Shown: piece after piece, positions 46,299-54,647 of the stretch
How positions within the stretch are numbered: position 1 is the stretch's first letter
How the letters are laid out: every line of letters starts with the position of its first letter
From: Phycisphaerae bacterium
Lineage (GTDB): Bacteria > Planctomycetota > Phycisphaerae > Phycisphaerales > UBA1924
Assembly (NCBI GenBank): GCA_022180725.1
Contig: BQMO01000006.1
Coordinates: 1 to 64,000 of the forward strand
Length of the DNA stretch: 64,000 nucleotides
Reading direction: 5' to 3'
Notes under the pieces: generated by a model
Database searches by the model: none
Told to the model about the DNA's origin: nothing
The model's input: only the letters and a program-made list of their open reading frames with translations
Program-made: the position numbers and the translations under genes

Positions 46299-46316
46299 AT
46301 GGACAAGTATATCCAT
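46299..46316. promoter_or_regulatory. Inverted repeat overlapping a possible nnrS promoter
   Basis: ATGGA-N8-TCCAT spans 46299-46316. On the minus strand it contains TATACT (46311-46306), a good -10 hexamer about 130 nt upstream of nnrS. A repressor bound here would block the promoter. It does not match the textbook NsrR or FNR/NnrR sites. Confidence 0.4.
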
Positions 46317-46374
46317 AAATACGCGCGTGCGCCGAGGCGTGCCGCCGGCGCGCGGCCCGTGGATCGCGCGCCGG

Positions 46375-47484
46375 CTACTTCGGTGGGAGTTCGAGTGATT
46401 CGGGCGGCGTCTCAAAGACGTCGAGGAGCGCCGGGTCGAGGCCTTCCATCAGTCGCCGGTATCGCTCGGCGTCGCGCGGCTCGCCGGAGACATCGCGGAT
46501 GAGCACCTTGACGACGCGGCCGGGATGCTGCCGTGCGAGCGCGAGGTACGCCTCGGGGTCCTTCTCGCCCGAGTCGCCGATGAGCACCCACGAGCGTTTC
46601 GGCCAGCGTTCGAGCAGCGGCCCGATGGCGGCCATCTTGTACTGCTCGGGGTCGTCGAAGAGCGCGAGCAACGTGCGGTCCTTGAGGCGGAACTCGCGCA
46701 TAGACCAGTGCCCGGGCGGGAACCCGGCGTCGCGGAGAAACTCGGCGAGCGGCGGAAAAAGTTGCCAGGGCGAGGCGGAGACGTAGTGGAACGCCGCCCC
46801 GCGCGCGTGCAGGCGCTGGTACAGCGCGGCCATGCCGGGGGCCGGCTCGAACGGACGAACGAACGTGTTCTGCAGCAGCGCGGCACGGTCTCGCACGTTC
46901 GAGACTTTCACCGTGTCGTCGATGTCGGAGACCACGCTCAGCCCTTCGGGCGGGATGAGGTCCGCGGACGTGACGTACGCGCGAGCATCGCCCTCGGGGA
47001 GCGGCACGCGCAACGTGAGCGCGCGGATCGGCGTCGGGGGATCCGTTGGCGGCATCGTGGCCGGGTCGAGCCAGAGCGTGGCGTCGAAGTGCCCTTCGGG
47101 GCCGCTGGGGTCGGCAAGGGTGCGGACGGTCGTGCCCTCGACTTCGATCACGACGCGCTTCCCGCGTTCGTTGTCGGCGAGGAAGAGGGCGGCCCGCGCG
47201 CGAAAGCGATCGCCTTCGGCGTCGGCGGGGTCGAGCCCGAGCGTCTCCGCGAGTTTCCGCTGGAGCGCCGAACGGAGGCGATCGTCCTCCTCCGGCTCGA
47301 AGATCCATCCATGGACATCGACGCGCCACAGCCCGTCGGCGTCGAGGTATCCCGCGGCGGGGAACAGGACCACGCGCTCGTCGGTTTTTGTGACACTGGG
47401 TTGGGATTGCGCGGCCCAAGGGGCGGGGAAGGATGGAGCCGACGCGGGAGAAAGACCGCACATGGCCGCGATGATGTAAAGCAC
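46375..47484 (-). CDS. App1-type phosphatidate phosphatase (DUF2183)
   Basis: About 369 residues from GTG 47484 (377 from ATG 47508). The catalytic HAD-like motif D-I-D-D-T is in S-D-I-D-D-T-V-K (near 185), with F-H-Y-V-S-A-S-P-W-Q-L (near 233), and W-V-L-I-G-D-S-G-E-K-D-P (near 303) supplying the second aspartates. This is the App1 phosphatidate-phosphatase/DUF2183 pattern, found in yeast and many bacteria. The N-terminal ~100 residues form a separate beta-rich domain after a hydrophobic, probably secretory leader. GTG 47484 is preferred because TATAGT (47496-47491) would lie inside the gene if ATG 47508 were used. Divergent from rsmD. Confidence 0.82.
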   Translation of the reverse strand: MLYIIAAMCGLSPASAPSFPAPWAAQSQPSVTKTDERVVLFPAAGYLDADGLWRVDVHGWIFEPEEDDRLRSALQRKLAETLGLDPADAEGDRFRARAALFLADNERGKRVVIEVEGTTVRTLADPSGPEGHFDATLWLDPATMPPTDPPTPIRALTLRVPLPEGDARAYVTSADLIPPEGLSVVSDIDDTVKVSNVRDRAALLQNTFVRPFEPAPGMAALYQRLHARGAAFHYVSASPWQLFPPLAEFLRDAGFPPGHWSMREFRLKDRTLLALFDDPEQYKMAAIGPLLERWPKRSWVLIGDSGEKDPEAYLALARQHPGRVVKVLIRDVSGEPRDAERYRRLMEGLDPALLDVFETPPESLELPPK

Positions 47485-47490
47485 GTTGGA

Positions 47491-47496
47491 ACTATA
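47491..47496 (-). promoter_or_regulatory. Candidate -10 element TATAGT for leaderless App1-like gene
   Basis: On the minus strand TATAGT ends 6 nt before GTG 47484. Together with TACGCT at 47527-47532 on the plus strand it makes back-to-back divergent promoters 30 bp apart. Confidence 0.4.
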
Positions 47497-47526
47497 CCGC
47501 TCGGCCATCCTTGGGTGCGTCGCGGC

Positions 47527-47532
47527 TACGCT
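47527..47532 (+). promoter_or_regulatory. Candidate -10 element TACGCT for leaderless rsmD
   Basis: TACGCT ends 8 nt before ATG 47541; no Shine-Dalgarno-like sequence intervenes. Confidence 0.35.
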
Positions 47533-47540
47533 TGGCCCGC

Positions 47541-48332
47541 ATGCGGATCATCGCGGGAGAACTTCGGCACCGGCCCCTGGCGTCGCCCGGCGATGCCGAC
47601 ACCACCCGGCCCTACCCGGATCGGGTCAAGGAGTCGCTGTTTCAGTTGCTGCGCGGGCACTGCGAGGGGGCGGCGGTGCTCGACGCCTTCAGCGGGGTCG
47701 GGTCCATCGGGCTGGAGTGCGTCAGCCGGGGGGCCTTGCGCGTGGTAATGGTCGAGCAGGACAAGCGCGTGGCGGAGTTTCTTCGGCGGAACGTCGAGGC
47801 CCTCGGCGTGGGGGATCGGTGCGACGTGGTGGTGGGCGATGCGCTGGGGGCCGGGGCGCTGGCGCGGTGCCCGAGGCCCTTGCACCTGGCGTTCTTTGAC
47901 CCGCCCTATGCGCTGATGGAAGATGCGGTGGGGTTTGCGCGGGTGATGGGGCAGGTGTCGCGGGCGATTGCGCTGCTGGACGACACGGGGTTCGTGGTCC
48001 TTCGTGTGCCCTGGCCGCTGACGCACGTCGTGGGCGAGGTCAAGCCGACGTCGTCTCGGCCGCGGCGCTTCAAGCCCAAGGCAAGCGAGCGCGAGCGGTG
48101 GAAGCGTGAGATGCGTCGGGGCGCGCCCGCGCGGGCGGTCGAGGAGACGGTGGACCTGACGCCCGAGGAGATCGAGGCGGCGATGCGGGGCGAGGCGATC
48201 GAGGCGCACGCGGCGGCCTCGCCCAAGCCGCCGCGCGTGACGCCCGACCTGACGCTGCCGAATGCGTCAGGCCCGGAGGTGCACGAGTATCGCGGCATGG
48301 CGGTGCTGTTGTACATGAAGAAGAAGGGGTGA
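47541..48332 (+). CDS. rsmD: 16S rRNA (guanine966-N2)-methyltransferase RsmD with insertion
   Basis: 263 residues; family members are usually 180-200. RsmD methylates G966 of 16S rRNA. Motifs: M-R-I-I-A-G-E-L-R-H-R-P-L (1-13), D-A-F-S-G-V-G-S-I-G-L-E (near 50) binding SAM, and the catalytic F-F-D-P-P-Y (near 116). After V-L-R-V-P (near 155) an Arg/Lys- and then Ala/Glu-rich insertion of about 75 residues precedes the final strand Y-R-G-M-A-V-L-L-Y-M. The insertion could bind RNA, but its role is unknown. ATG 47541 is the family start. A 13-nt gap separates it from the helicase gene, so they form an operon. Confidence 0.9.
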   Translation: MRIIAGELRHRPLASPGDADTTRPYPDRVKESLFQLLRGHCEGAAVLDAFSGVGSIGLECVSRGALRVVMVEQDKRVAEFLRRNVEALGVGDRCDVVVGDALGAGALARCPRPLHLAFFDPPYALMEDAVGFARVMGQVSRAIALLDDTGFVVLRVPWPLTHVVGEVKPTSSRPRRFKPKASERERWKREMRRGAPARAVEETVDLTPEEIEAAMRGEAIEAHAAASPKPPRVTPDLTLPNASGPEVHEYRGMAVLLYMKKKG

Positions 48333-48345
48333 CACGGGAGCGCGG

Positions 48346-51300
48346 ATGAGCAACGGGGCCGAGCAACCGGGCGTGGGGCGCGACCTGCTCGCGGGGCTGA
48401 ACGAGGGCCAGCGCGAGGCCGTCGTGCACGAGGGCGGGCCGCTGGTCGTGCTGGCCGGCCCGGGCACGGGCAAGACGCGCGTCATTATCCACCGTGTGGC
48501 GTGGGCGATCGATACGCGCGGCGTGGCGCCCGACCGCGTGCTCGCGGTGACGTTCACGGTGAAGGCGGCGGAAGAACTGCGGACGCGGCTGGAGGGGCTG
48601 CTCGGGCCGGAACAAGCCGCCCCGATCCGTACGCACACCTTCAACGGCTTCGGATGGCGGCTGGTGCAGCGATTCGCGGATTGCCTGGGCCTGCCGGCGT
48701 CGACGACGATGATCGACGCCGTGCAGACGCACCGGCTGCTGCGCGATATCGTCGTGCGCGACCGGCTCTTCCCGCACGCGCGGGCCGAAGGGGTCGAGGT
48801 GCTGTGCGGGCGACTCGCCGGCGCGTTCAAGACCCTGGCCATGCTCGGGAAACTCCCCGAGGAGTGTCTCGCCCACGCCAAAGCCTGGCGCGAACGCTTC
48901 GACGCGGGCGAACGCGGCGAGGATGCCGTCGCCGAGGAGTTCCGTCTGCGGACGTGGGAAGACGAAGCGCGGGCCTACGCGGCGTACTCGGCCCTGCGAT
49001 GGCGCCGCGGGTGGCTCACCTTTGACGATCAACTGCTCCTGCCCATCCGCCTGTTGCGAGAGCACCCCGGCCCGGCGAGTATTGTGCGGAGCGAACTCGC
49101 GACGGTGGTGGTGGACGAGTTCCAGGACTGCAACCCCGCCCAGATCGAACTCCTCCGGCTGCTCATCGGCCCGGGGACACGCGGCGCGCCGCCCGACGTG
49201 GCGGTGGTGGGGGACGACGACCAGGCCATCTACGCCTTCCGCGGGGCCGACGAGCGGTCCTTCGAGCGATTCCGCCGGGCCTGGCCCGGGGCGCGCGAGG
49301 TGGAACTCACCGATAACTACCGCAGCGGGGCGCGGATCGTGTCGGTGTCGAACGCGATCATCGCGCGGGCGAACCGGCGGTTTCACGCGGACAAGATGCT
49401 GCGTCCCGCGGCGGGCACCAAGGCCGTCACGCAGGATGTCGAGGTGGTGGGGCTGGTGAAGGAATCCGACGATGCCGTGGCCATCGCGACGCTGCTTCGG
49501 CTCGACGGCGCGGGACGCGCCGACATGCCCTGGGGCCGCTACGCGGTGATCGCCCGGTCCAACGGCGATCTGGCGCGCATCGCCGAGGTGCTGCGGCTGG
49601 AGGGCATCCCCTTCGATCTGTCGACCGACAAGACCGTGCTCGACGACGACGTGGTCGACGACGCGCTGGCCTGGGCACGGTGGGTGATCGACGCGGACGA
49701 CGTGACGGCGATCACGCGGGCGCTGACGCGGCCCCCTGTCGGGCTTCCGGGCGATGAGGCCGTTGCCCTGCGCCTGGCGTGGCGGGCGGCCTCGGGGCGG
49801 GCGCGCGAGGGCGTGCCCGGCGCGACCGACCCGGGCACGATGACGGCGTGGCTCGAACGATCGCACGCGGCCAACCCCAGCGTGACCTCGGCGTGCGCGC
49901 GTCGGGCCGCGCTGGCCCGCGACCTCGCCGGCATGCGTGGCGATCAGGCCCTGACGGCCCTCCTGACCACGCTCGACCTGGTCCACGCCGACCTGGGCAC
50001 GGCCCGGCAGCGGGCTCGGCGTGTGTCGGCGGTGGTGGCGCTCCTCAGCCTGGTGCGCGACGCCCAGCCGCGCCTCGAACCCCCGGGCGACCTCGCCGCC
50101 CTGCTGCGCCACCTCGACCAGTTGCGCGACCTCAAGGCCTTCAAGCCCCCGGCCTCGCTCAACGACGATGAACTGGACGAACCCGCCCAGGCCGAGGGCG
50201 ATGGCGCGTACGGGCGTGTGCAGGTCATCACCGCACACAAGGCCAAGGGGCTCGAGTTTGACACGGTCTTCGTGCCCCGCATTGGGGGGCAGCACGGGTA
50301 TGGATCGATCAAGTCGCGCGACGCGTGGGAGCCCCCCGCGGGGCTGTTCGACGCGCTGGACGACCGCGACGAGTCGGCCCGGGCGCGCGACGAATCCCGG
50401 CGGCTGTTCTACGTCGCCTGCACCCGGGCCGAGCGGCGCCTGATCCTCATGGGCTACTGGAAGGAAAAAGTCGGCAAGTCGGCGAACCTGCTCGATGAAG
50501 TCGCCCGCCCGGCGCTCCCCGGCGTTCAGGTTCACTTGCAGTCCGACCTCGCCGCCCAAGCCGCCCGCGCGGGGATCACCATCAGCGCGGGCGATGGCGG
50601 CACGATGCGCGAGCCGGCGGCGGCGTTCGCGGAAAGGGCGCGCACCGCGGCCCGGGTCGAACTGGCCGCGGCTCTTGAAGCCGTCGAAGCATCAGACACC
50701 GACGAGTCCGCACGCTTGGCGGCCCGGCGCGTGGTGGTCGAGGCGACCGACCGCCTGGCGGCGCTGGCCGAGTCCTTCCGCGCCGGGCGTGTTCCCGACT
50801 GGCACACCCCGGCCCACCCGGACGTGGTGACGCTCGCCGCCCGAGTTGCCGGCGAGGCGGCCCGCCCCGTGTCGATCATCCGCCCCATGCCCGCCCCGCT
50901 GCGCCTGAGCTACTCGATGCTCAAGGCGTATCAGGACTGCCCGCGGTGCTTCTACCTGCGCTATGTCATGAACCTCGGCGAAGCGGAATCCGACGAGGCC
51001 AACCTCGGCTCCGTGATCCACGTCATTCTCCATCGATACTTCGACCGCGTCCGCCTCGCCGCGGCGGAGGGGACGCCCCCGCCCGGCGCCGACGCGCTCT
51101 TCCGCCTCGCCCGCGAGGTCTACCACGCGCACCTGGGCGAGGCCGAGGCCCCCGACCGGGGCGTACTCGAACAGATCGAGGCCCAACTCAACCTGTGCCT
51201 CACGCGCCTGCACGACCCCGCCGCCAACATTCTTGAACTGGAGCACTCAATCCGTTTCCCGTACACCGTGGACGGCGTCGCCCACGAGTTCACCGCGAAG

Positions 51301-51630
51301 ATCGACCGCATCGAACAGATCCCCGACGGGTCCTACCGCGTCGTCGACTACAAATCGGGCAAGGCGGCCAAGTACCTCACCGAACCCAAGGGGGAGGACC
51401 TTCAGTTCGGGGTGTATGCCCTGGCGTTGCGGCATCTGTTCGGCGAGGGAATCGACGCGGCGTTCGAGTATTGGGTGCTCTCGACCGGGCAGCGCGGGCG
51501 GCTGGCGCTGGCCGACATGAAGCACGACAAGGTCGCCCGGACGATCGACGACGCCGTGCGCGGTATGCTGTCGGGCGAGTTTCCACGCAAGGATTCGTGC
51601 CAAGGCGACTGCCGCCTCGTGCCCGAGTAA
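48346..51630 (+). CDS. UvrD/PcrA-like helicase fused to PD-(D/E)XK (RecB-like) nuclease
   Basis: 1094 residues. Residues 1-680 are a superfamily 1A helicase: Walker A G-P-G-T-G-K-T (38-44), F-T-V-K-A-A-E-E-L (near 68), DExx box V-V-D-E-F-Q-D (near 253), V-G-D-D-D-Q-A-I-Y-A-F-R-G (near 286), V-I-T-A-H-K-A-K-G-L-E-F (near 626) and Y-V-A-C-T-R-A (near 687). Residues ~840-1094 are a RecB-family nuclease: S-Y-S-M-L-K-A-Y-Q-D-C-P-R-C (near 852-865), catalytic D987, D1001 and K1003 in D-Y-K. Cysteines at C-P-R-C and in the C-terminal C-Q-G-D-C could hold an Fe-S cluster as in AddB/AdnA relatives. Likely double-strand-break processing. GGGAGCGG precedes ATG 48346. Confidence 0.9.
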   Translation: MSNGAEQPGVGRDLLAGLNEGQREAVVHEGGPLVVLAGPGTGKTRVIIHRVAWAIDTRGVAPDRVLAVTFTVKAAEELRTRLEGLLGPEQAAPIRTHTFNGFGWRLVQRFADCLGLPASTTMIDAVQTHRLLRDIVVRDRLFPHARAEGVEVLCGRLAGAFKTLAMLGKLPEECLAHAKAWRERFDAGERGEDAVAEEFRLRTWEDEARAYAAYSALRWRRGWLTFDDQLLLPIRLLREHPGPASIVRSELATVVVDEFQDCNPAQIELLRLLIGPGTRGAPPDVAVVGDDDQAIYAFRGADERSFERFRRAWPGAREVELTDNYRSGARIVSVSNAIIARANRRFHADKMLRPAAGTKAVTQDVEVVGLVKESDDAVAIATLLRLDGAGRADMPWGRYAVIARSNGDLARIAEVLRLEGIPFDLSTDKTVLDDDVVDDALAWARWVIDADDVTAITRALTRPPVGLPGDEAVALRLAWRAASGRAREGVPGATDPGTMTAWLERSHAANPSVTSACARRAALARDLAGMRGDQALTALLTTLDLVHADLGTARQRARRVSAVVALLSLVRDAQPRLEPPGDLAALLRHLDQLRDLKAFKPPASLNDDELDEPAQAEGDGAYGRVQVITAHKAKGLEFDTVFVPRIGGQHGYGSIKSRDAWEPPAGLFDALDDRDESARARDESRRLFYVACTRAERRLILMGYWKEKVGKSANLLDEVARPALPGVQVHLQSDLAAQAARAGITISAGDGGTMREPAAAFAERARTAARVELAAALEAVEASDTDESARLAARRVVVEATDRLAALAESFRAGRVPDWHTPAHPDVVTLAARVAGEAARPVSIIRPMPAPLRLSYSMLKAYQDCPRCFYLRYVMNLGEAESDEANLGSVIHVILHRYFDRVRLAAAEGTPPPGADALFRLAREVYHAHLGEAEAPDRGVLEQIEAQLNLCLTRLHDPAANILELEHSIRFPYTVDGVAHEFTAKIDRIEQIPDGSYRVVDYKSGKAAKYLTEPKGEDLQFGVYALALRHLFGEGIDAAFEYWVLSTGQRGRLALADMKHDKVARTIDDAVRGMLSGEFPRKDSCQGDCRLVPE

Positions 51631-51653
51631 CGTGGACCGACCGGAGAACAGCC

Positions 51654-54524
51654 ATGCGGACCTCCATGTGCATGACAGCAACGGCCCTGGCCGCGGCGGG
51701 GATGTCGGCGTCGATCTTCGCCCAACCCCTCCCCACCGACCCTCGACTAACCACGGGCGAACTCGACAACGGGCTGCGCTACGTCATCATGCCCCACGCC
51801 ACGCCCCCGGGCCGGGCCGCCCTCTGGATGCACGTCAGCACCGGTTCGCTCAACGAGACCGAGGCCCAGCGCGGGCTGGCGCACTTTCTCGAGCACATGG
51901 CCTTCAACGGGTCGGAGAACTTCCCCCCCGGTTCGGTCATCCACTACTTCGAGAGCCTGGGCATGACCTTCGGGCGCGATCAGAACGCCTTCACCAACTT
52001 CGAGCAGACCACCTACCAACTTTCACTGCCGAACAACAAACCCGAGACGCTCTCCAAGGGCCTGATGTTCTTTGGCGACGTCAACTCCAAACTCCTCCTG
52101 CTCCCCGACGAGATCGAGGCCGAGCGCGGCGTCATCCTCAACGAAAAAACTACCCGCAAGTCCGCCCAGCAGCGTCTGGGCGACTACATGCTCGAACGCA
52201 TGGCCCCCGGCTCGCTGTACGCCCGCCGCAACGTCATCGGCACCGACGAAACCCTCCGCGCCGTCCAGCGGCAGGACTTCGTGGACTATTACACGACGTG
52301 GTACGGCCCGGCGAACAGCACGCTCATCGTCGTCGCCGACATGGCCCCCGAGGTCGTGATCAAGGAGATCAAGGCCCGCTTCGACACCCCCGGGCAGCCC
52401 CGGCGAGACGTGCCCAAGGACCCCGACCCGGGCATCACGCCGTACGCCGAGAGTTTCGCCGTCGTCGCGACCGACCCGGAACTCACCCGCGGCTCGGTGG
52501 GCGTGTCAGTCATCGCCCCCGCCGGCCCGCCCGTCACCACCCGCGCCCAGCAGCGGGCCGAGTGGGTCGAGGACCTCGCCCAGTCGGCCTTCAACCGGCG
52601 CGTGAGCAACCTGGTGGCCAAGGGCGGCATGCCCTTCCGCAACGGCGGGGCCAACGGCGGACAGCAAGGCCGCATCATGCGCACCGCGGGCGCCACCGCG
52701 GGCGGCGCCCCCGACAAGTGGCGCGAGATGCTCACCGCCATCATCACCGAGGTGCAGCGGGCGCGCGTGCACGGCTTGCTCCCGCGCGAGATCGACGAGG
52801 TGCGCACCGACATGCTCGCGGGGCTGGAGCAGGCCGCCCGCGCCGAAGACACCCAGCCCGCGTCCGCCTTCCTTTCGCGGATCAACAACGCCATCGCCTC
52901 GGGCCGGCCCATCCAGTCCGCCGCCCAGCGCCTCGCGTTGGCGAAAGACCTGCTCCCGACCATCACCGCCGAGGAATGCTCCGCCGCCTTCGCCGCCCAG
53001 TTCGACTTCTCCCGCGCCATGTTCTCCGTGCAACTCCCCACGGCGGCGGACAACCCCACCGAGGCCGAGGTGCTCCGCGTCGGCATGGCCGCCCTCGTTG
53101 CTTCCGTCGAGCCGCTCCCCGAAGAGACCCACGCGACGGCCCTGATGGAAAAACTCCCCACCCCGGGCAAGGTCGTCGAGCAGGCCGTGCACGAAGCGAG
53201 CGGCGTCACCTCGGCGTGGCTGAGTAACGGCGTACGCCTGCACCACCGCTTCATGGACGAACGCAAGGACAGCGTCATCGTCTCCATCACGCTTCTGGGC
53301 GGTGAACTCGACGAAACCGCCGCCACCCGCGGCCTCACGACCGCCGCCGCGATCGGCTTGGGCGGCGGGGGCGGGGGGGGCGGCCCGCGCGGGGGTGGGG
53401 GTGGTCGGGGTGGCGGGGGCGGCGGCCGCGCCGCGACTCAGCACCTGTCGAGCACGGATATCCGCGCGCTCATGACCGGCAAGAATGTTCGAGTCGGCGG
53501 CCGCGCCGGGCTCGACGCGGTGCAGGTTTCCATCAACGGCACGCCCGACGATCTCGAAACCGGATTCCAACTCGCGCACCTTCTCCTCACCGAGCCGCGC
53601 CTTGAGGCGCCCGCGTTCGACCAGTGGCGCGAATCCACGCTCCAGATGCTCTCGGGGCTGGACCGCAACCCCGTGCAGATGTTCTCCAAGGTCGAGGCCG
53701 AGACGCGCTTCCCGCCCGGCGAGGTCCGCACCGCCATGCTCACGCCGGCGATGGTGCAGGCCATCACCCTCGAGGCCGCCCAGGCGCGCCTGGAGCACCT
53801 CATCCGCGAGTCCCCCATCGAGGTGGCCATCGTGGGCGACATCACGCGCGAGCGCGCGATGGACCTGGCCGTGCGCTACCTCGCTTCGCTCCCGGCGCGC
53901 CCGCGCGTCGCGCCCAACGCCTTCCTGCCCTTGCGCACGCTGCCCCCGCCCACCGGCCCGCGCGAGGCGAAGGTGGAGGTGGACACCCTGACCGAGCAGG
54001 CCGGCGCCAGCGTCGGGTTCTACGGCCCGGACCGCGCGAACGTGCGCGAGTCGCGTCTCATGGCACTGACAGCCTCCATCCTCTCCTCGCGCATGATCGC
54101 CGTCATCCGCGAGGAGAAGGCCCTCGTCTACAGCATCCGATGCGGGTTCTCCCCCGGCACGACCTTTCCGGGCTACGGCCTGGTCCGCGCGGGCGCCCCG
54201 TGCCAGCCCGTCAACGCCGACGCCCTCGCCCCCGCCATCCGCACCGTGTTCGACGGTTTCCTGGCCTCCGGGCCGTCCGCCGACGAACTCGACACGGCCA
54301 AGCGCCAGATGGCTACCACGCTCGACGAATCCATGCGCCAACCCGCTTTCTGGGAGGGGGTCCTGTCGTCGCTCACGTACGACGCGGTCTCGCTCGACGA
54401 CACCCTGGGCGCCAAGGCCGCGTACCAGGCCGTGACCGCGGATGAGATCATGGAGGTGTACAAGAAGTACTACAAGCCCGAGCGGGTCGTGACGGTGACG
54501 GTCAAGCCCCGGGGCGCAAACTAG
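51654..54524 (+). CDS. Secreted M16 (pitrilysin/insulinase) zinc peptidase with polyglycine insert
   Basis: 956 residues, two M16 halves in one chain. Signal peptide (1-23, ending A-S-I-F-A-Q). The N-terminal half has the inverted zinc motif H77-F-L-E80-H81 and the distal glutamate in D-E-I-E-A-E-R-G-V (near 152), so it is catalytic. The C-terminal half lacks HxxEH, as is normal for the inactive half. A glycine-rich run (residues ~567-592, only Gly, Pro, Arg and Ala) lies between the halves and is not a family feature. ATG 51654 is chosen for the signal peptide and CGGAG upstream. It follows the helicase gene by 23 nt. Role: periplasmic or surface peptide degradation. Confidence 0.92.
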   Translation: MRTSMCMTATALAAAGMSASIFAQPLPTDPRLTTGELDNGLRYVIMPHATPPGRAALWMHVSTGSLNETEAQRGLAHFLEHMAFNGSENFPPGSVIHYFESLGMTFGRDQNAFTNFEQTTYQLSLPNNKPETLSKGLMFFGDVNSKLLLLPDEIEAERGVILNEKTTRKSAQQRLGDYMLERMAPGSLYARRNVIGTDETLRAVQRQDFVDYYTTWYGPANSTLIVVADMAPEVVIKEIKARFDTPGQPRRDVPKDPDPGITPYAESFAVVATDPELTRGSVGVSVIAPAGPPVTTRAQQRAEWVEDLAQSAFNRRVSNLVAKGGMPFRNGGANGGQQGRIMRTAGATAGGAPDKWREMLTAIITEVQRARVHGLLPREIDEVRTDMLAGLEQAARAEDTQPASAFLSRINNAIASGRPIQSAAQRLALAKDLLPTITAEECSAAFAAQFDFSRAMFSVQLPTAADNPTEAEVLRVGMAALVASVEPLPEETHATALMEKLPTPGKVVEQAVHEASGVTSAWLSNGVRLHHRFMDERKDSVIVSITLLGGELDETAATRGLTTAAAIGLGGGGGGGGPRGGGGGRGGGGGGRAATQHLSSTDIRALMTGKNVRVGGRAGLDAVQVSINGTPDDLETGFQLAHLLLTEPRLEAPAFDQWRESTLQMLSGLDRNPVQMFSKVEAETRFPPGEVRTAMLTPAMVQAITLEAAQARLEHLIRESPIEVAIVGDITRERAMDLAVRYLASLPARPRVAPNAFLPLRTLPPPTGPREAKVEVDTLTEQAGASVGFYGPDRANVRESRLMALTASILSSRMIAVIREEKALVYSIRCGFSPGTTFPGYGLVRAGAPCQPVNADALAPAIRTVFDGFLASGPSADELDTAKRQMATTLDESMRQPAFWEGVLSSLTYDAVSLDDTLGAKAAYQAVTADEIMEVYKKYYKPERVVTVTVKPRGAN

Positions 54525-54634
54525 GCGCGTTCCTCCGCCGAATAATGGCGGTTGGGGCCTTGGACGGGGTGTGACGGCTCAACGACCGGCTGTCCAGATT
54601 CAGGGCTTGGCTATCACTCCACGTGGTTTTGCTG

Positions 54635-54640
54635 TACTAT
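54635..54640 (+). promoter_or_regulatory. Candidate -10 element TACTAT for leaderless TIR gene
   Basis: TACTAT ends 7 nt before ATG 54648; TG precedes it directly. No Shine-Dalgarno is present and the sequence 17 nt upstream does not resemble TTGACA. Confidence 0.45.
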
Positions 54641-54647
54641 CCCGGGC

